DNA of 23,241 nucleotides from a virus: IMG/VR virus record IMGVR_UViG_3300032240_000417, positions 1-23,241 of that record; one strand, given 5' to 3'. The notes below the pieces were generated by a model. That model was not told where the DNA came from. It saw nothing but the letters and a program-made list of their open reading frames with translations, and made no database searches. The position numbers were made by a program, and so were the translations under genes. The number at the start of each line of letters is the position of its first letter. Position 1 is the first letter of the stretch. Shown here piece after piece: positions 6,860-14,639 of this stretch.

Positions 6860-8437
6860 ATGGCAGAAATTTATAATTCGAACACCAACTTAAAAGCAGC
6901 TGGTGTTAAAGTTGATTTTACACCTGAGGATATTAAAGAGTACATGAAGTGTGCTCAGGATCCAATTTACTTTATTGAGAACTACTGTTACATTGTAACG
7001 CTAGACCATGGTTTACAATTATTTAAATTGTATGATTGCCAGCGCAATAAAGTAAATGTAATCCATACTAATCGTCGTGTGATTCTTATGGAAGGTCGTC
7101 AGCAAGGTAAGACTACGACTTCTGCTGCATACATTCTTTGGTATACTTTATTTCAGTCTAATAAAACTGTGGCGATTCTTGCCAATAAGGCAACTGCTGC
7201 ACGAGAAGTTTTAGATCGTTATCAAACAATGTATGAGTGTCTACCAAAGTGGATGCAACAAGGTGTGACTGGTTGGAACAAAGGTGATATTGAACTAGAA
7301 AATGGTTCAAAGGTATTCACTGCTGCAACAGGTAAGTCTGGTATTCGTGGTAAATCTGTCAACTTACTTTATGTTGACGAAGCTGCGATTATTCCAAACA
7401 ATGTGGCAGAAGAATTCTTCACATCTGTTTACCCTACTATTTCTGCTGGTCAGACTACAAAGATTTTACTGTCTTCAACTCCGTTGGGTTACAATCACTT
7501 CTGGAAGTTTTGGACAGATGCTGAAAAAGGTCGTAATGGGTTCATACCATTATTCATTCCATACTGGGAAATTCCAGGAAGAACAGAAGAGTGGGCAAAT
7601 GAACAAAAGGCTGCACTTGGTGAGTTGAAGTTTACACAGGAAGTTTTATGTAACTTCTTGGGTTCTTCTTTAACATTGGTTCGTGCAGACACAATTGCAA
7701 AAATGAGTCCAGATGTAATTGTGTATCAAAAGGATGGTTTAGATGTTTATGTAAACCCACAGGCTGGACATTCATATTGTTTGATAGCAGATATGGCTAA
7801 AGGTGTAGGTGGCGACTACTCAGCATTTCAAGTTGTTGACATCACCGAAGTGCCATATCGTATCGTTGCTAAATATCGTAATAACGAGATTAGCCCATTA
7901 CTATATCCTAACATTATTTACAAAGTAGGTAATGATTATAATAGAGCATGGGTACTAATGGAAACAAATATTTCCGAACAAGTTGCACATATTTTATACA
8001 GCGAATTAGAATACGATAACATATTGATGGTTACAAGACACGCTACGGGACAAACAGTCTCAGGTGGTTTTGGTGGTGGTAAGACTCAACTGGGAGTTAA
8101 TACCGATAAAAAGATTAAACGAATCGGGTGTCACAACTTCAAAGCGTTAGTCGAAGAAAATAAATTGATTGTAAATGACGCTGATACGATCTCTGAAATC
8201 TCTACTTTTATTGAGAAGAAGGGTTCTTATGAAGCTGATGAAGGGTATCACGATGACTTGGTAATGCCGTTAGTTCTGTTTGGTTGGTTGACAACTAACA
8301 GTTATTTTAAAGACCTAAATAATGTAAACCTTAGAGAAGAAATGTATAAAAAACAGATGAAGGCGATTGAAGAAGAATTGACCCCATTTGGCTTTTACGA
8401 TGATGGTGGACCAGAAAAGCCACCTTTGAACTTCTAG
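6860..8437 (+). CDS. gp17: Terminase large subunit gp17 (ATPase and nuclease)
   Basis: This is the DNA-packaging motor, which docks on the portal, translocates DNA with ATP and cuts the concatemer. ATPase domain: Walker A GRQQGKTT at residues 79-86, Walker B LLYVDEAA at 169-176 with catalytic Asp-Glu 173-174, and coupling motif SSTPLG at 205-210. The RNase-H-like nuclease domain has acidic residues D311 (IADMAKG), E368 (METN) and D465/D466 (HDD), in the order known from T4 gp17 (D401, E458, D542). At 525 aa it is shorter than T4 gp17 (610 aa), mainly at the termini. The only three bases between gp15 and this ATG and the poor ribosome site suggest translational coupling. Confidence 0.96.
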   Translation: MAEIYNSNTNLKAAGVKVDFTPEDIKEYMKCAQDPIYFIENYCYIVTLDHGLQLFKLYDCQRNKVNVIHTNRRVILMEGRQQGKTTTSAAYILWYTLFQSNKTVAILANKATAAREVLDRYQTMYECLPKWMQQGVTGWNKGDIELENGSKVFTAATGKSGIRGKSVNLLYVDEAAIIPNNVAEEFFTSVYPTISAGQTTKILLSSTPLGYNHFWKFWTDAEKGRNGFIPLFIPYWEIPGRTEEWANEQKAALGELKFTQEVLCNFLGSSLTLVRADTIAKMSPDVIVYQKDGLDVYVNPQAGHSYCLIADMAKGVGGDYSAFQVVDITEVPYRIVAKYRNNEISPLLYPNIIYKVGNDYNRAWVLMETNISEQVAHILYSELEYDNILMVTRHATGQTVSGGFGGGKTQLGVNTDKKIKRIGCHNFKALVEENKLIVNDADTISEISTFIEKKGSYEADEGYHDDLVMPLVLFGWLTTNSYFKDLNNVNLREEMYKKQMKAIEEELTPFGFYDDGGPEKPPLNF

Positions 8438-8451
8438 AAATCGTGTAAAAA

Positions 8452-8460
8452 CTAAATAAA
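8452..8460 (+). promoter_or_regulatory. Possible late promoter -10 (CTAAATAAA)
   Basis: CTAAATAAA lies between terminase and sheath and differs from the late core ATAAATA at one base. A 6-bp stem (TAGACA 8464-8469 with TGTCTA 8477-8482) follows in the leader, then AAGGAG at 8498-8503. The sheath gene is expected to be strongly transcribed late, which supports a promoter here. Confidence 0.4.
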
Positions 8461-8510
8461 ATGTAGACATGAATTTTGTCTAGTAAAACTTATTAACAAG
8501 GAGAATTACA

Positions 8511-10211
8511 ATGCCGTTTCAACTATCTCCAGGCGTTGCAGTCGTAGAAAAAGATTTATCTTCAATCGTTCCAGCAGTATCGACTGCAATTGGTGCGTTT
8601 GCTGGTACATTCCAATGGGGTCCAGTTTCAGAGCCAACAACAGTTAGTTCTGAGAATGAATTAGTTCGTCGTTTTGGTAAGCCAAATGATAGCAACTTCC
8701 AATCTTTCTTTACTGCTGGCAACTTCCTAGCCTACACAAATAACCTTCTTCTAGTTCGTCTAGACACAGGTCACCTTAACGCTGTATCATCAGGTACTCC
8801 AGTTAAAATTAAAAACAATGCGCACTACCTAGCGAATTTTGCCAATGGCGAAGGAACTGTTGGTGAATTTGCTGCTAAGTTTCCAGGAACTGCAGGTAAC
8901 TCTTTAAAAGTTGCTGTTGCTGACTCTGCTACTTGGTCAACATGGGCATATAAAGATCAGTTTGATGGTGCTCCAGGAACTTCTACTTACTCTAAAGGTG
9001 TTGGTGCTAATTCTTCTCTTGATGAATTGCATATCGCTGTTATTGACGAAGATGGAGTTTTCACTGGTACAGCTGGTACTATTCTAGAAAAATTTGCTTA
9101 TGTTTCTAAAGCATCTGATGCTAAGAAATTTGATGGTACAAACAACTACTACAAAGATGTAGTAAATAGCCGTTCACAGTATGTCTACTGGATGGATCAC
9201 TCTACTGCAGTTGCCGTTTCTGGTGCAGCATGGGGTTCTGCAGCTACTGGTTTAGCTGGTTCTGCTTACAAAGCATTAACTGCTGCTCTTGGTCTATCAT
9301 TAACTGGTGGTACTGATGACTACGCTGCAACTGATGGCGAGATTGAAGATGGTTTCTCTTTATTCAGCGATGCAGAACAGTATGATGTTAGCCTAATTGC
9401 TTTAGGTAAAGCGTCTTCTGCTGTTGCAACTTATGTTATCAATAACATTGCTGAAGTTCGCAAAGATTGCGTAGTGTTTGTTTCTCCACAAGACAACTCT
9501 TCTGGTGATGTTATCATCGGTACAGATTCTACTGCAGCAACTCAAATCACTACTTACCGTGACGCACTTCCAAGCACTTCTTATGGTGTTATGGATTCTG
9601 GTTACAAATATCAATACGATCGCTATAATGACAAATACCGTTATGTTCCACTAAATGGTGATGTTGCTGGTCTATGTGCTCGTACTGACTACACTAATGA
9701 TCCATGGTTCTCACCATCTGGTTTAAATCGTGGTCAGATTAAGAATGTTGTTAAATTAGCATTCAACCCAAACAAAGCACTTCGTGATACTCTTTACAAG
9801 AAGGGTATTAACCCAGTTGTTACATTCCCAGGAGAAGGCACTGTTCTATTCGGTGACAAGACTCTCTTGTCTTCACCAAGTGCATTCGATCGTATCAATG
9901 TCCGTCGTCTATTCATCGTTATGGAAAAAGCAATTGCTACAGCTGCTAAATTCCAGTTGTTTGAATTCAACGACAGCTTTACTCGTGCACAGTTCCGTGC
10001 ATTGGTAGAACCATTCTTAAGAGATGTACAAGGTCGTCGTGGTGTTACTGATTTCGTTGTTAAATGTGATGAGTCAAATAACACAGGTCAAGTTATTGAT
10101 CGTAACGAATTCGTTGCCGATATCTTTGTTAAACCTAATCGTTCTATCAACTTTATCACTCTTAACTTCGTTGCTGCTCGTTCTGCGATTAATTTCACTG
10201 AACTCGCTTAA
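8511..10211 (+). CDS. gp18: Contractile tail sheath protein gp18
   Basis: The 566-residue protein is of the myovirus sheath family (T4 gp18 is 659 aa). The N-terminus FQLSPGVAVVEKDLSSIVPAV and the following IGAFAGTFQWGPVSEPTTVSS, then RRFGKP, are diagnostic, as is the C-terminal domain from about residue 465 (NVRRLFIVMEKAIATAAKF..FEFNDSFTRAQFRALVEPFLRDVQGRRGV). The C-terminus forms the conserved inner layer that packs on the tube and links subunits through exchanged strands. The variable middle (about 90-270) corresponds to the protruding outer domains and is smaller than in T4. AAGGAG sits seven bases before the ATG. The tube gene follows with its own late promoter. Confidence 0.96.
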   Translation: MPFQLSPGVAVVEKDLSSIVPAVSTAIGAFAGTFQWGPVSEPTTVSSENELVRRFGKPNDSNFQSFFTAGNFLAYTNNLLLVRLDTGHLNAVSSGTPVKIKNNAHYLANFANGEGTVGEFAAKFPGTAGNSLKVAVADSATWSTWAYKDQFDGAPGTSTYSKGVGANSSLDELHIAVIDEDGVFTGTAGTILEKFAYVSKASDAKKFDGTNNYYKDVVNSRSQYVYWMDHSTAVAVSGAAWGSAATGLAGSAYKALTAALGLSLTGGTDDYAATDGEIEDGFSLFSDAEQYDVSLIALGKASSAVATYVINNIAEVRKDCVVFVSPQDNSSGDVIIGTDSTAATQITTYRDALPSTSYGVMDSGYKYQYDRYNDKYRYVPLNGDVAGLCARTDYTNDPWFSPSGLNRGQIKNVVKLAFNPNKALRDTLYKKGINPVVTFPGEGTVLFGDKTLLSSPSAFDRINVRRLFIVMEKAIATAAKFQLFEFNDSFTRAQFRALVEPFLRDVQGRRGVTDFVVKCDESNNTGQVIDRNEFVADIFVKPNRSINFITLNFVAARSAINFTELA

Positions 10212-10216
10212 GCACG

Positions 10217-10225
10217 GATAAATAA
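10217..10225 (+). promoter_or_regulatory. Late promoter -10 (GATAAATAA)
   Basis: GATAAATAA lies 6-14 bases after the sheath stop. T4 spacing predicts a start near 10230, two bases before AAGGAG (10232-10237), giving a very short leader for the tube gene at 10245. It lets the tube be made separately from the sheath. Confidence 0.6.
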
Positions 10226-10244
10226 TAGAACAAGGAGATAAAAA

Positions 10245-10832
10245 ATGGCAAATATTGCTGATTTTAAAGCACAAATGATTGGTGGCGGTGCTCGCCCTAA
10301 TCAATTCCGTGTCGAAATGACCTTTCCGTCATTTGTTTCACTTGGCGTAGTAGCTGGACAGCGTGCACAGTTTTTGTGTAAAGCTGCTCAGTTACCAGCA
10401 TCCACTATTGAGAACATTCCTGTTCTTTATCGTGGTCGTCCAGTAAACTTTGCAGGTGAGCGTACATTCCAACCATGGACTGTAACAGTTTATAACGACA
10501 CAACTTTCAACATCCGTAACGCTCTTGAGCAGTGGCAGTCTGGTATCCAGAACTATGACACTACTCTTGGTCGTGTTAATCCTCGTGATTACCAAGTTGA
10601 CTTGGCTGTTCACCAGCTAGATCGCAACGGAGCAACAATCAAGACTTATAAGTTCATTGATGCTTTCCCAACTGCAATCTCTGCAATTGGTTTAGATTAC
10701 GAACAACAAAATGCAATTGAGCAATTCGATGTAGAATTTACTTACAACTTCTTCACTTCGAATACTGGTGCAGCTGCTGGATTCGGTGTTAATATTGGTA
10801 TTGACACTCCGATTGGTAGCTTCCCACTTTAA
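10245..10832 (+). CDS. gp19: Tail tube protein gp19
   Basis: This is the major inner-tube subunit that polymerises on the baseplate inside the sheath (T4 gp19 is 163 aa, this one 195). It shows the family signatures: GGARPNQFRVEMTFPSFV at residues about 15-32, FLCKAAQLPASTIENIPVLYRGRPVNFAGERTFQPWTVTVYND at 45-87, RNALEQWQSGI at about 90-100, and a C-terminal KFIDAFPTAISAIGLDYEQQNAIEQFDVEFTYNFF. These are the strands and helix of the tube beta-barrel. It has a strong AAGGAG ribosome site seven bases upstream. A diverged paralogue is encoded at 17042-17563. Portal gene 20 follows in the T4 order. Confidence 0.95.
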   Translation: MANIADFKAQMIGGGARPNQFRVEMTFPSFVSLGVVAGQRAQFLCKAAQLPASTIENIPVLYRGRPVNFAGERTFQPWTVTVYNDTTFNIRNALEQWQSGIQNYDTTLGRVNPRDYQVDLAVHQLDRNGATIKTYKFIDAFPTAISAIGLDYEQQNAIEQFDVEFTYNFFTSNTGAAAGFGVNIGIDTPIGSFPL

Positions 10833-10855
10833 TTATTAACTGAGGTTATTACATA

Positions 10856-12565
10856 ATGCAAATTTTTGGATTTGAGATAAAGCGCAAAGATGATCAGGCA
10901 CTTCCTAGTGTAGTGCCTCCTTCTGCACAAGAAACAAGTGCCACCGTAGTAAACACTGGCGTAAATGCTGGTGGATACTACGGCTTGGTCATGGACTTGG
11001 AAGGTGTTATCAAAAACGAAAATGACTTAATCCGTCGTTATCGTGAAGTTGCCCAATACAGTGATTGTGATGCTGCAATTGAAGACATTATTAATGAAGC
11101 AATCGTGGCAGACGAAATGCGTCGCTCTGTTGAGATTATTCTAGATGAAGTTAATGTCTCAGGCTCTATCAAGAAAAAGATTAAAGAAGAGTTTGATAAT
11201 ATTTGTAAAGTGTTAAAGTTCGATGAACGAGCACACGAAATCTTCCGTTCATGGTACATAGATGGAAGATTATATTATCAAATTCTTATTGACGAAACTA
11301 GAATTAAAGATGGCATTGTAGAACTACGATACATTGATCCTCGTAAGATTCGTCGTATTAAGAATATTAAAAAAGAAAAGACACCACAAGGTGTTGAGGT
11401 TGTTAAGGAAGTTGAAGAATACTACCTGTACAACGACAAAGGCATTACGGAACAAACAACACATGGTGTTAAGTTAGCACTAGATTCAGTTGTTTATGTT
11501 CCATCTGGTTTTAATGATGCAAACAGTGGTATGGCAATGTCATACTTACACAAAGCAATCAAACCAGTAAACCAACTTAAGATGATTGAAGACTCACTAG
11601 TCATCTACCGTATTAGTCGTGCACCAGAGCGTCGCATTTTCTACATTGATGTTGGTAATTTACCAAAACTAAAAGCAGAACAGTATGTTTCTGATATCAT
11701 GAACAAGTTCCGTAACAAGATTGTTTATGATGCAACTACTGGTGAAACTCGTGACGATCGTCGCCATCTATCAATGATGGAAGATTTCTGGATGCCTCGT
11801 CGTGAAGGTGGTAAAGGTACTGAAATTACTACTCTTCCAGGTGGACAAAATCTTGGTGAGATTCAAGATATTGAATACTTCCAGAATAAACTTTACCATG
11901 CATTGAATGTTCCAGTGAGTCGCTTGCAAGCATCGCAAGGTTTCTCAATTGGTCGTTCACAAGAGATTACTCGTGATGAAATTAAATTTAATAAGTTCAT
12001 CATTAGACTTCGCAAGAAATTTTCGTTATTGTTTAGTCATGCGCTTCGTGTTCAGTTAATTGCTAAAGGTATTATCCGCCCAGATGAATGGGAAGATATT
12101 CGTGCTGATATTAAGTACGACTTCATTGAAGATAATCACTATGCTGAAATGCGTGACTCTGAACTTATGCAATCTCGTATTAGTTTGTTACAGCTTATTG
12201 ATCCATATGTTGGTAAATACTACTCGCTGGATTGGGCTAAACAAAACATCCTTAGAATGAATAAAGATGAGATTGCAGATATTGCTAAACAGATTAAATC
12301 TGAGCAAGCAGAAATGGTACAAAACGCTGAGATGCAAGGACAGATACAGTTAGCGCAACAGCAACCAATGATGGATGCACAGCAACAACAACAAGATGCC
12401 ATGGCTCAGCAACAAACTGCACAAGAACAACAAGATCAAGGTGATCAAGGTGATCAAGATCAACAAGCACAAGATGCTAGTCAAGATGATCAACAAGATA
12501 CTGAACAAGATACACAACAGAAGAGTAAAGTTACCAAATTAAAAACTGGTACTTGGCCAAATTAA
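10856..12565 (+). CDS. gp20: Portal vertex protein gp20
   Basis: The dodecameric portal starts head assembly, is the DNA channel and binds terminase and neck. Residues about 1-475 match the T4 family: YYGLVMDLEGVIKNENDLIRRYREVAQYSDCDAAIEDI, LRYIDPRKIRRIK, the SYLHKAIKPVNQLKMIEDSLVIYRISRAPERRIFYID core, and NKLYHALNVPVSRL. At 569 aa it is longer than T4 gp20 (524 aa) because residues about 480-560 are a Gln/Asp-rich low-complexity tail, ending KVTKLKTGTWPN. The tail is encoded by CAA/GAT-rich DNA with three tandem 9-base units at 12434-12460. The ribosome site GAGG (10842-10845) lies ten bases upstream. Probable start point of the head operon. Confidence 0.95.
   Translation: MQIFGFEIKRKDDQALPSVVPPSAQETSATVVNTGVNAGGYYGLVMDLEGVIKNENDLIRRYREVAQYSDCDAAIEDIINEAIVADEMRRSVEIILDEVNVSGSIKKKIKEEFDNICKVLKFDERAHEIFRSWYIDGRLYYQILIDETRIKDGIVELRYIDPRKIRRIKNIKKEKTPQGVEVVKEVEEYYLYNDKGITEQTTHGVKLALDSVVYVPSGFNDANSGMAMSYLHKAIKPVNQLKMIEDSLVIYRISRAPERRIFYIDVGNLPKLKAEQYVSDIMNKFRNKIVYDATTGETRDDRRHLSMMEDFWMPRREGGKGTEITTLPGGQNLGEIQDIEYFQNKLYHALNVPVSRLQASQGFSIGRSQEITRDEIKFNKFIIRLRKKFSLLFSHALRVQLIAKGIIRPDEWEDIRADIKYDFIEDNHYAEMRDSELMQSRISLLQLIDPYVGKYYSLDWAKQNILRMNKDEIADIAKQIKSEQAEMVQNAEMQGQIQLAQQQPMMDAQQQQQDAMAQQQTAQEQQDQGDQGDQDQQAQDASQDDQQDTEQDTQQKSKVTKLKTGTWPN
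12434..12460 (+). repeat. Three tandem 9-bp repeats in portal C-terminus
   Basis: GATCAAGGT, GATCAAGGT and GATCAAGAT run head to tail at 12434-12460, encoding repeated DQG/DQD. More CAAGAT copies follow to about 12520. This is a slippage-prone, low-complexity stretch in frame, so repeat number may vary between relatives. Confidence 0.85.
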
Positions 12566-12577
12566 TAGGAGAATGAA

Positions 12578-12781
12578 ATGAGTGAATCCGTAATTAAATT
12601 AGTTGACGCTATTAAAGCAGGTGATGCTATGGCGACAGAACAGTCCTTTGCAGATGCAATGGCTGAAAAACTAGGTGCAAAGATTGAAGATCTCCGCCAA
12701 GCAACTGCTGCAAGCATGTTTACAACAGCAACACAAGCATTAGAAGCTGATTCTGTAGCTGAACCAGCAGAAACCGAATAA
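12578..12781 (+). CDS. gp67: gp67-like prohead core protein (67 aa)
   Basis: T4 gp67 is a small internal core protein, encoded right after the portal gene and cleaved by gp21 during maturation. This 67-residue protein sits in the same place and has a similar N-terminal half: IKLVDAIKAGDAMATEQSFADAMAEKLGAKIEDL compared with T4's LIEAIKSNDLVAARKLFAEAMA. The C-terminus is acidic (ALEADSVAEPAETE) but lacks the very long acidic run of T4 gp67 (80 aa). AGGAG (12567-12571) is six bases before the ATG. The TAA overlaps the next ATG by one base. Confidence 0.7.
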   Translation: MSESVIKLVDAIKAGDAMATEQSFADAMAEKLGAKIEDLRQATAASMFTTATQALEADSVAEPAETE

Positions 12782-12936
12782 TGTCAGACTTAGTACAAAA
12801 ATCATCAATGGCCATGGATCTTGGTTTTACTTCAAATGTATTCACTGAGAAACCACAAGAGCCAAAGAAAGAAGAAACCGTAGTTGTTTCTGATCAAGTT
12901 ATTGTGGAAATTCCAACTGAAACAAAACCAGAATAA
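12781..12936 (+). CDS. Small acidic protein (51 aa), likely head-assembly linked
   Basis: A 51-codon gene is fitted exactly between its neighbours: its ATG overlaps the stop of the gp67-like gene (TAATG at 12779-12783) and its own stop overlaps the next ATG (TAATG at 12934-12938). The product starts MSDLVQKSSMAMDLGFTSNV and continues with a Lys/Glu/Pro/Val-rich tail (EKPQEPKKEETVVVSDQVIVEIP). No known domain, signal or membrane segment is visible. The tight coupling on both sides argues for real translation. Position suggests a prohead core or inner-head peptide, but function is unknown. Confidence 0.65.
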   Translation: MSDLVQKSSMAMDLGFTSNVFTEKPQEPKKEETVVVSDQVIVEIPTETKPE

Positions 12937-13472
12937 TGTATTACGGACAGTTTGCTAAATCTCTTTTTAGATCTGATGAAAGTATCAGATCGTATGGTCA
13001 TCTAATTGAAAAATGTGAAAACACAATTTTAGTAGATGGTAAAGAAACAACATACAAGAGTTTAGAAGAAGCAAGAACTCAAATTAAATACGAATACAAT
13101 TCTAAAAAATTAGAAGAACAAGCATCTAAAGAACTATACGAAGAACTTTCTGATACAACAATCGCTAATATTATTAATGAATACCATGAAGTTAAAGTAA
13201 CAGATACATTAGTAGAATCATACAAACAACTTGCTTCTTCACATATGTTTTCAGTAGATCCAGTGGTACAAAAGATTCGCTCTTTAAATAAATTGGATCG
13301 CTTAATTGAGAATAAACTACACTATGTGCTCAAAGATGATAGTATTGTAGCAATTAGCGAGAGTACCCAAGAGCGACTAAATAATCTATTACAGAATCAA
13401 ACAGAGATTATTGAGTATATGCGTGAAAACAAAGAAAGTTTTATGCATGTACTTACAAAAATAGAGGAATAA
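12936..13472 (+). CDS. Conserved-position hypothetical, possible prohead core (gp68 position)
   Basis: A 178-residue, mostly helical, charged protein (many Glu, Lys, Ile, Leu), with no recognised domain. It starts MYYGQFAKSLFRSDESIRSYGHLIE; residues 60-100 and 130-178 have heptad-like patterns (LEEQASKELYEELSD; QERLNNLLQNQTEIIEYM). It occupies the place of T4 gene 68 (a minor prohead core protein) between 67 and 21, but I cannot show sequence similarity, so no symbol is given. Translation is probably by reinitiation from the overlapping TAATG. There are only two bases between its stop and the next ATG. Confidence 0.6.
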   Translation: MYYGQFAKSLFRSDESIRSYGHLIEKCENTILVDGKETTYKSLEEARTQIKYEYNSKKLEEQASKELYEELSDTTIANIINEYHEVKVTDTLVESYKQLASSHMFSVDPVVQKIRSLNKLDRLIENKLHYVLKDDSIVAISESTQERLNNLLQNQTEIIEYMRENKESFMHVLTKIEE

Positions 13473-13474
13473 AA

Positions 13475-13936
13475 ATGGCTGTCTTATTTACAACTGTTAA
13501 AAATACAAACCAAGAAACTATCATTCATTTTGATACTGTTGCTGCTGAGTCAGGTACTATCACTATTGCTAACTTAACTGCTGGCAGTCAGGCTCGTAAT
13601 TCTGATACACCAACAGTTAATATCGTTAAGTTTCTTTGTACTGGTGCAGATGGTGCTGGTACTCGTATCACTCGTGGTGGTAAAAATATTATCTCGGTTG
13701 CTCCAGAAAATGCTCCATTCTTAGATCTTAATTCTATGGGCATTAGCGATAACACTAATAACACAGCAGACATTGTTGTGGTTAATGATGCTGCTAAACC
13801 AGTAACTGGTTATCTTGTACTTCGTAAAATTGCTGGTTGGTCAACTAAAGTTGAAGATGCTACTTACGGTGCTTACGACGATCCAACTCGTGTTGGTGCT
13901 TCTACCACATTAAGTGGTTCACCAGATAAGGCATAA
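13475..13936 (+). CDS. Predicted virion structural protein (153 aa)
   Basis: A beta-rich 153-aa protein. The N-terminus (VLFTTVKNTNQETIIHF) and the DIVVVNDAAKPVTGYLVLRKIAGWSTK segment near residues 98-124 follow a pattern I know from small virion-associated proteins of marine T4-like phages; the C-terminal 30 residues are Gly/Ser/Thr-rich. The length, lack of signal peptide and location just before the prohead protease suggest a head-associated (perhaps decoration or inner) protein. No T4 counterpart sits at this place. AGGA lies in the end of the previous gene, 8-12 bases before the ATG. Exact role unknown. Confidence 0.55.
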   Translation: MAVLFTTVKNTNQETIIHFDTVAAESGTITIANLTAGSQARNSDTPTVNIVKFLCTGADGAGTRITRGGKNIISVAPENAPFLDLNSMGISDNTNNTADIVVVNDAAKPVTGYLVLRKIAGWSTKVEDATYGAYDDPTRVGASTTLSGSPDKA

Positions 13937-13938
13937 CT

Positions 13939-14595
13939 ATGAAACTTATTAGAGAAGACTTAACACACGAAACCAAGTTTATTGTTGAAGAGAAACTTGG
14001 TAAAGGTAAAGCATTCTTCATCGAAGGTGTTTTCCTACAATCAGAATTAAAGAACCGTAATGGTCGCATGTATCCTGAATCAGTAATGGACAAAGAAGTT
14101 GCTCGTTACCTACAGGAACAAGTAAAAACAAATCGTGCTTATGGTGAATTAGGTCACCCAGACACTCCAAGCATTAATCTAGATCGTGTTTCACACATGA
14201 TTGTAGATTTGCGCAAAGAGGGTACTAATTACATCGGAAAAGCAAAAATCCTAGAAACCCCAATGGGACAAATTGCCAAAGGTCTTCTCGAAGGCGGTGC
14301 AAATCTTGGTGTTTCTAGTCGTGCACTTGGCTCGCTTAAAATGAACGAAGATGGCGTCAATGTTGTACAAGACGACTTCATGCTGTCAACTGCAGCTGAT
14401 ATCGTTGCAGACCCCTCTGCTCCAGATGCCTTTGTCCGTGGAATCATGGAGAACAAAGAGTGGACATTTATTGATGGAAAGTTCGTGGAAAAGCATATAG
14501 AGGAAGTCAAGCAACACATTAGAAAGGCTTCTTCTCGTCAATTAGAGGAAGCAAAGGTTTTGGCTTTCCAAAAGTTTCTGAGTAAAATCAGATAA
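13939..14595 (+). CDS. gp21: Prohead maturation protease gp21
   Basis: This serine protease sits inside the prohead and cleaves the scaffold, core proteins and capsid protein at (L/I)xE sites before DNA packaging. The 218-residue protein (T4 gp21 is 212 aa) has the family pattern: residues 33-46 LQSELKNRNGRMYP, catalytic His73 in YGELGHPDTP, and the catalytic Ser in GVSSRALGS (Ser126 or Ser127). A third catalytic acid is probably D154 or D158 in AADIVADPSAPDA. AAGG lies seven bases before the ATG, and the previous gene ends two bases before it. The stop codon lies within the late promoter of gene 22. Confidence 0.94.
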   Translation: MKLIREDLTHETKFIVEEKLGKGKAFFIEGVFLQSELKNRNGRMYPESVMDKEVARYLQEQVKTNRAYGELGHPDTPSINLDRVSHMIVDLRKEGTNYIGKAKILETPMGQIAKGLLEGGANLGVSSRALGSLKMNEDGVNVVQDDFMLSTAADIVADPSAPDAFVRGIMENKEWTFIDGKFVEKHIEEVKQHIRKASSRQLEEAKVLAFQKFLSKIR

Positions 14596-14605
14596 ATAAT
14601 AAATA
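14591..14605 (+). promoter_or_regulatory. Double late promoter -10 before scaffold gene
   Basis: GATAAATA (14591-14598) overlaps the gp21 stop codon, and a second AATAAATA (14598-14605) follows 7 bases on. Both fit the T4 late -10. They precede genes 22 and 23, which must be made in the largest amounts, and two start sites would raise or buffer output. AGGAGA at 14628-14633 is the ribosome site. Confidence 0.6.
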
Positions 14606-14639
14606 ATTTAACAGAACTTATCCAGTTAGGAGAACATAG

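Noticed and set aside
8074-8092. GGFGGGKT in the terminase as a second nucleotide-binding loop
   Set aside because: It lies in the nuclease domain after the catalytic Glu, without the preceding beta strand or a Walker B partner; the true Walker A is at residues 79-86.
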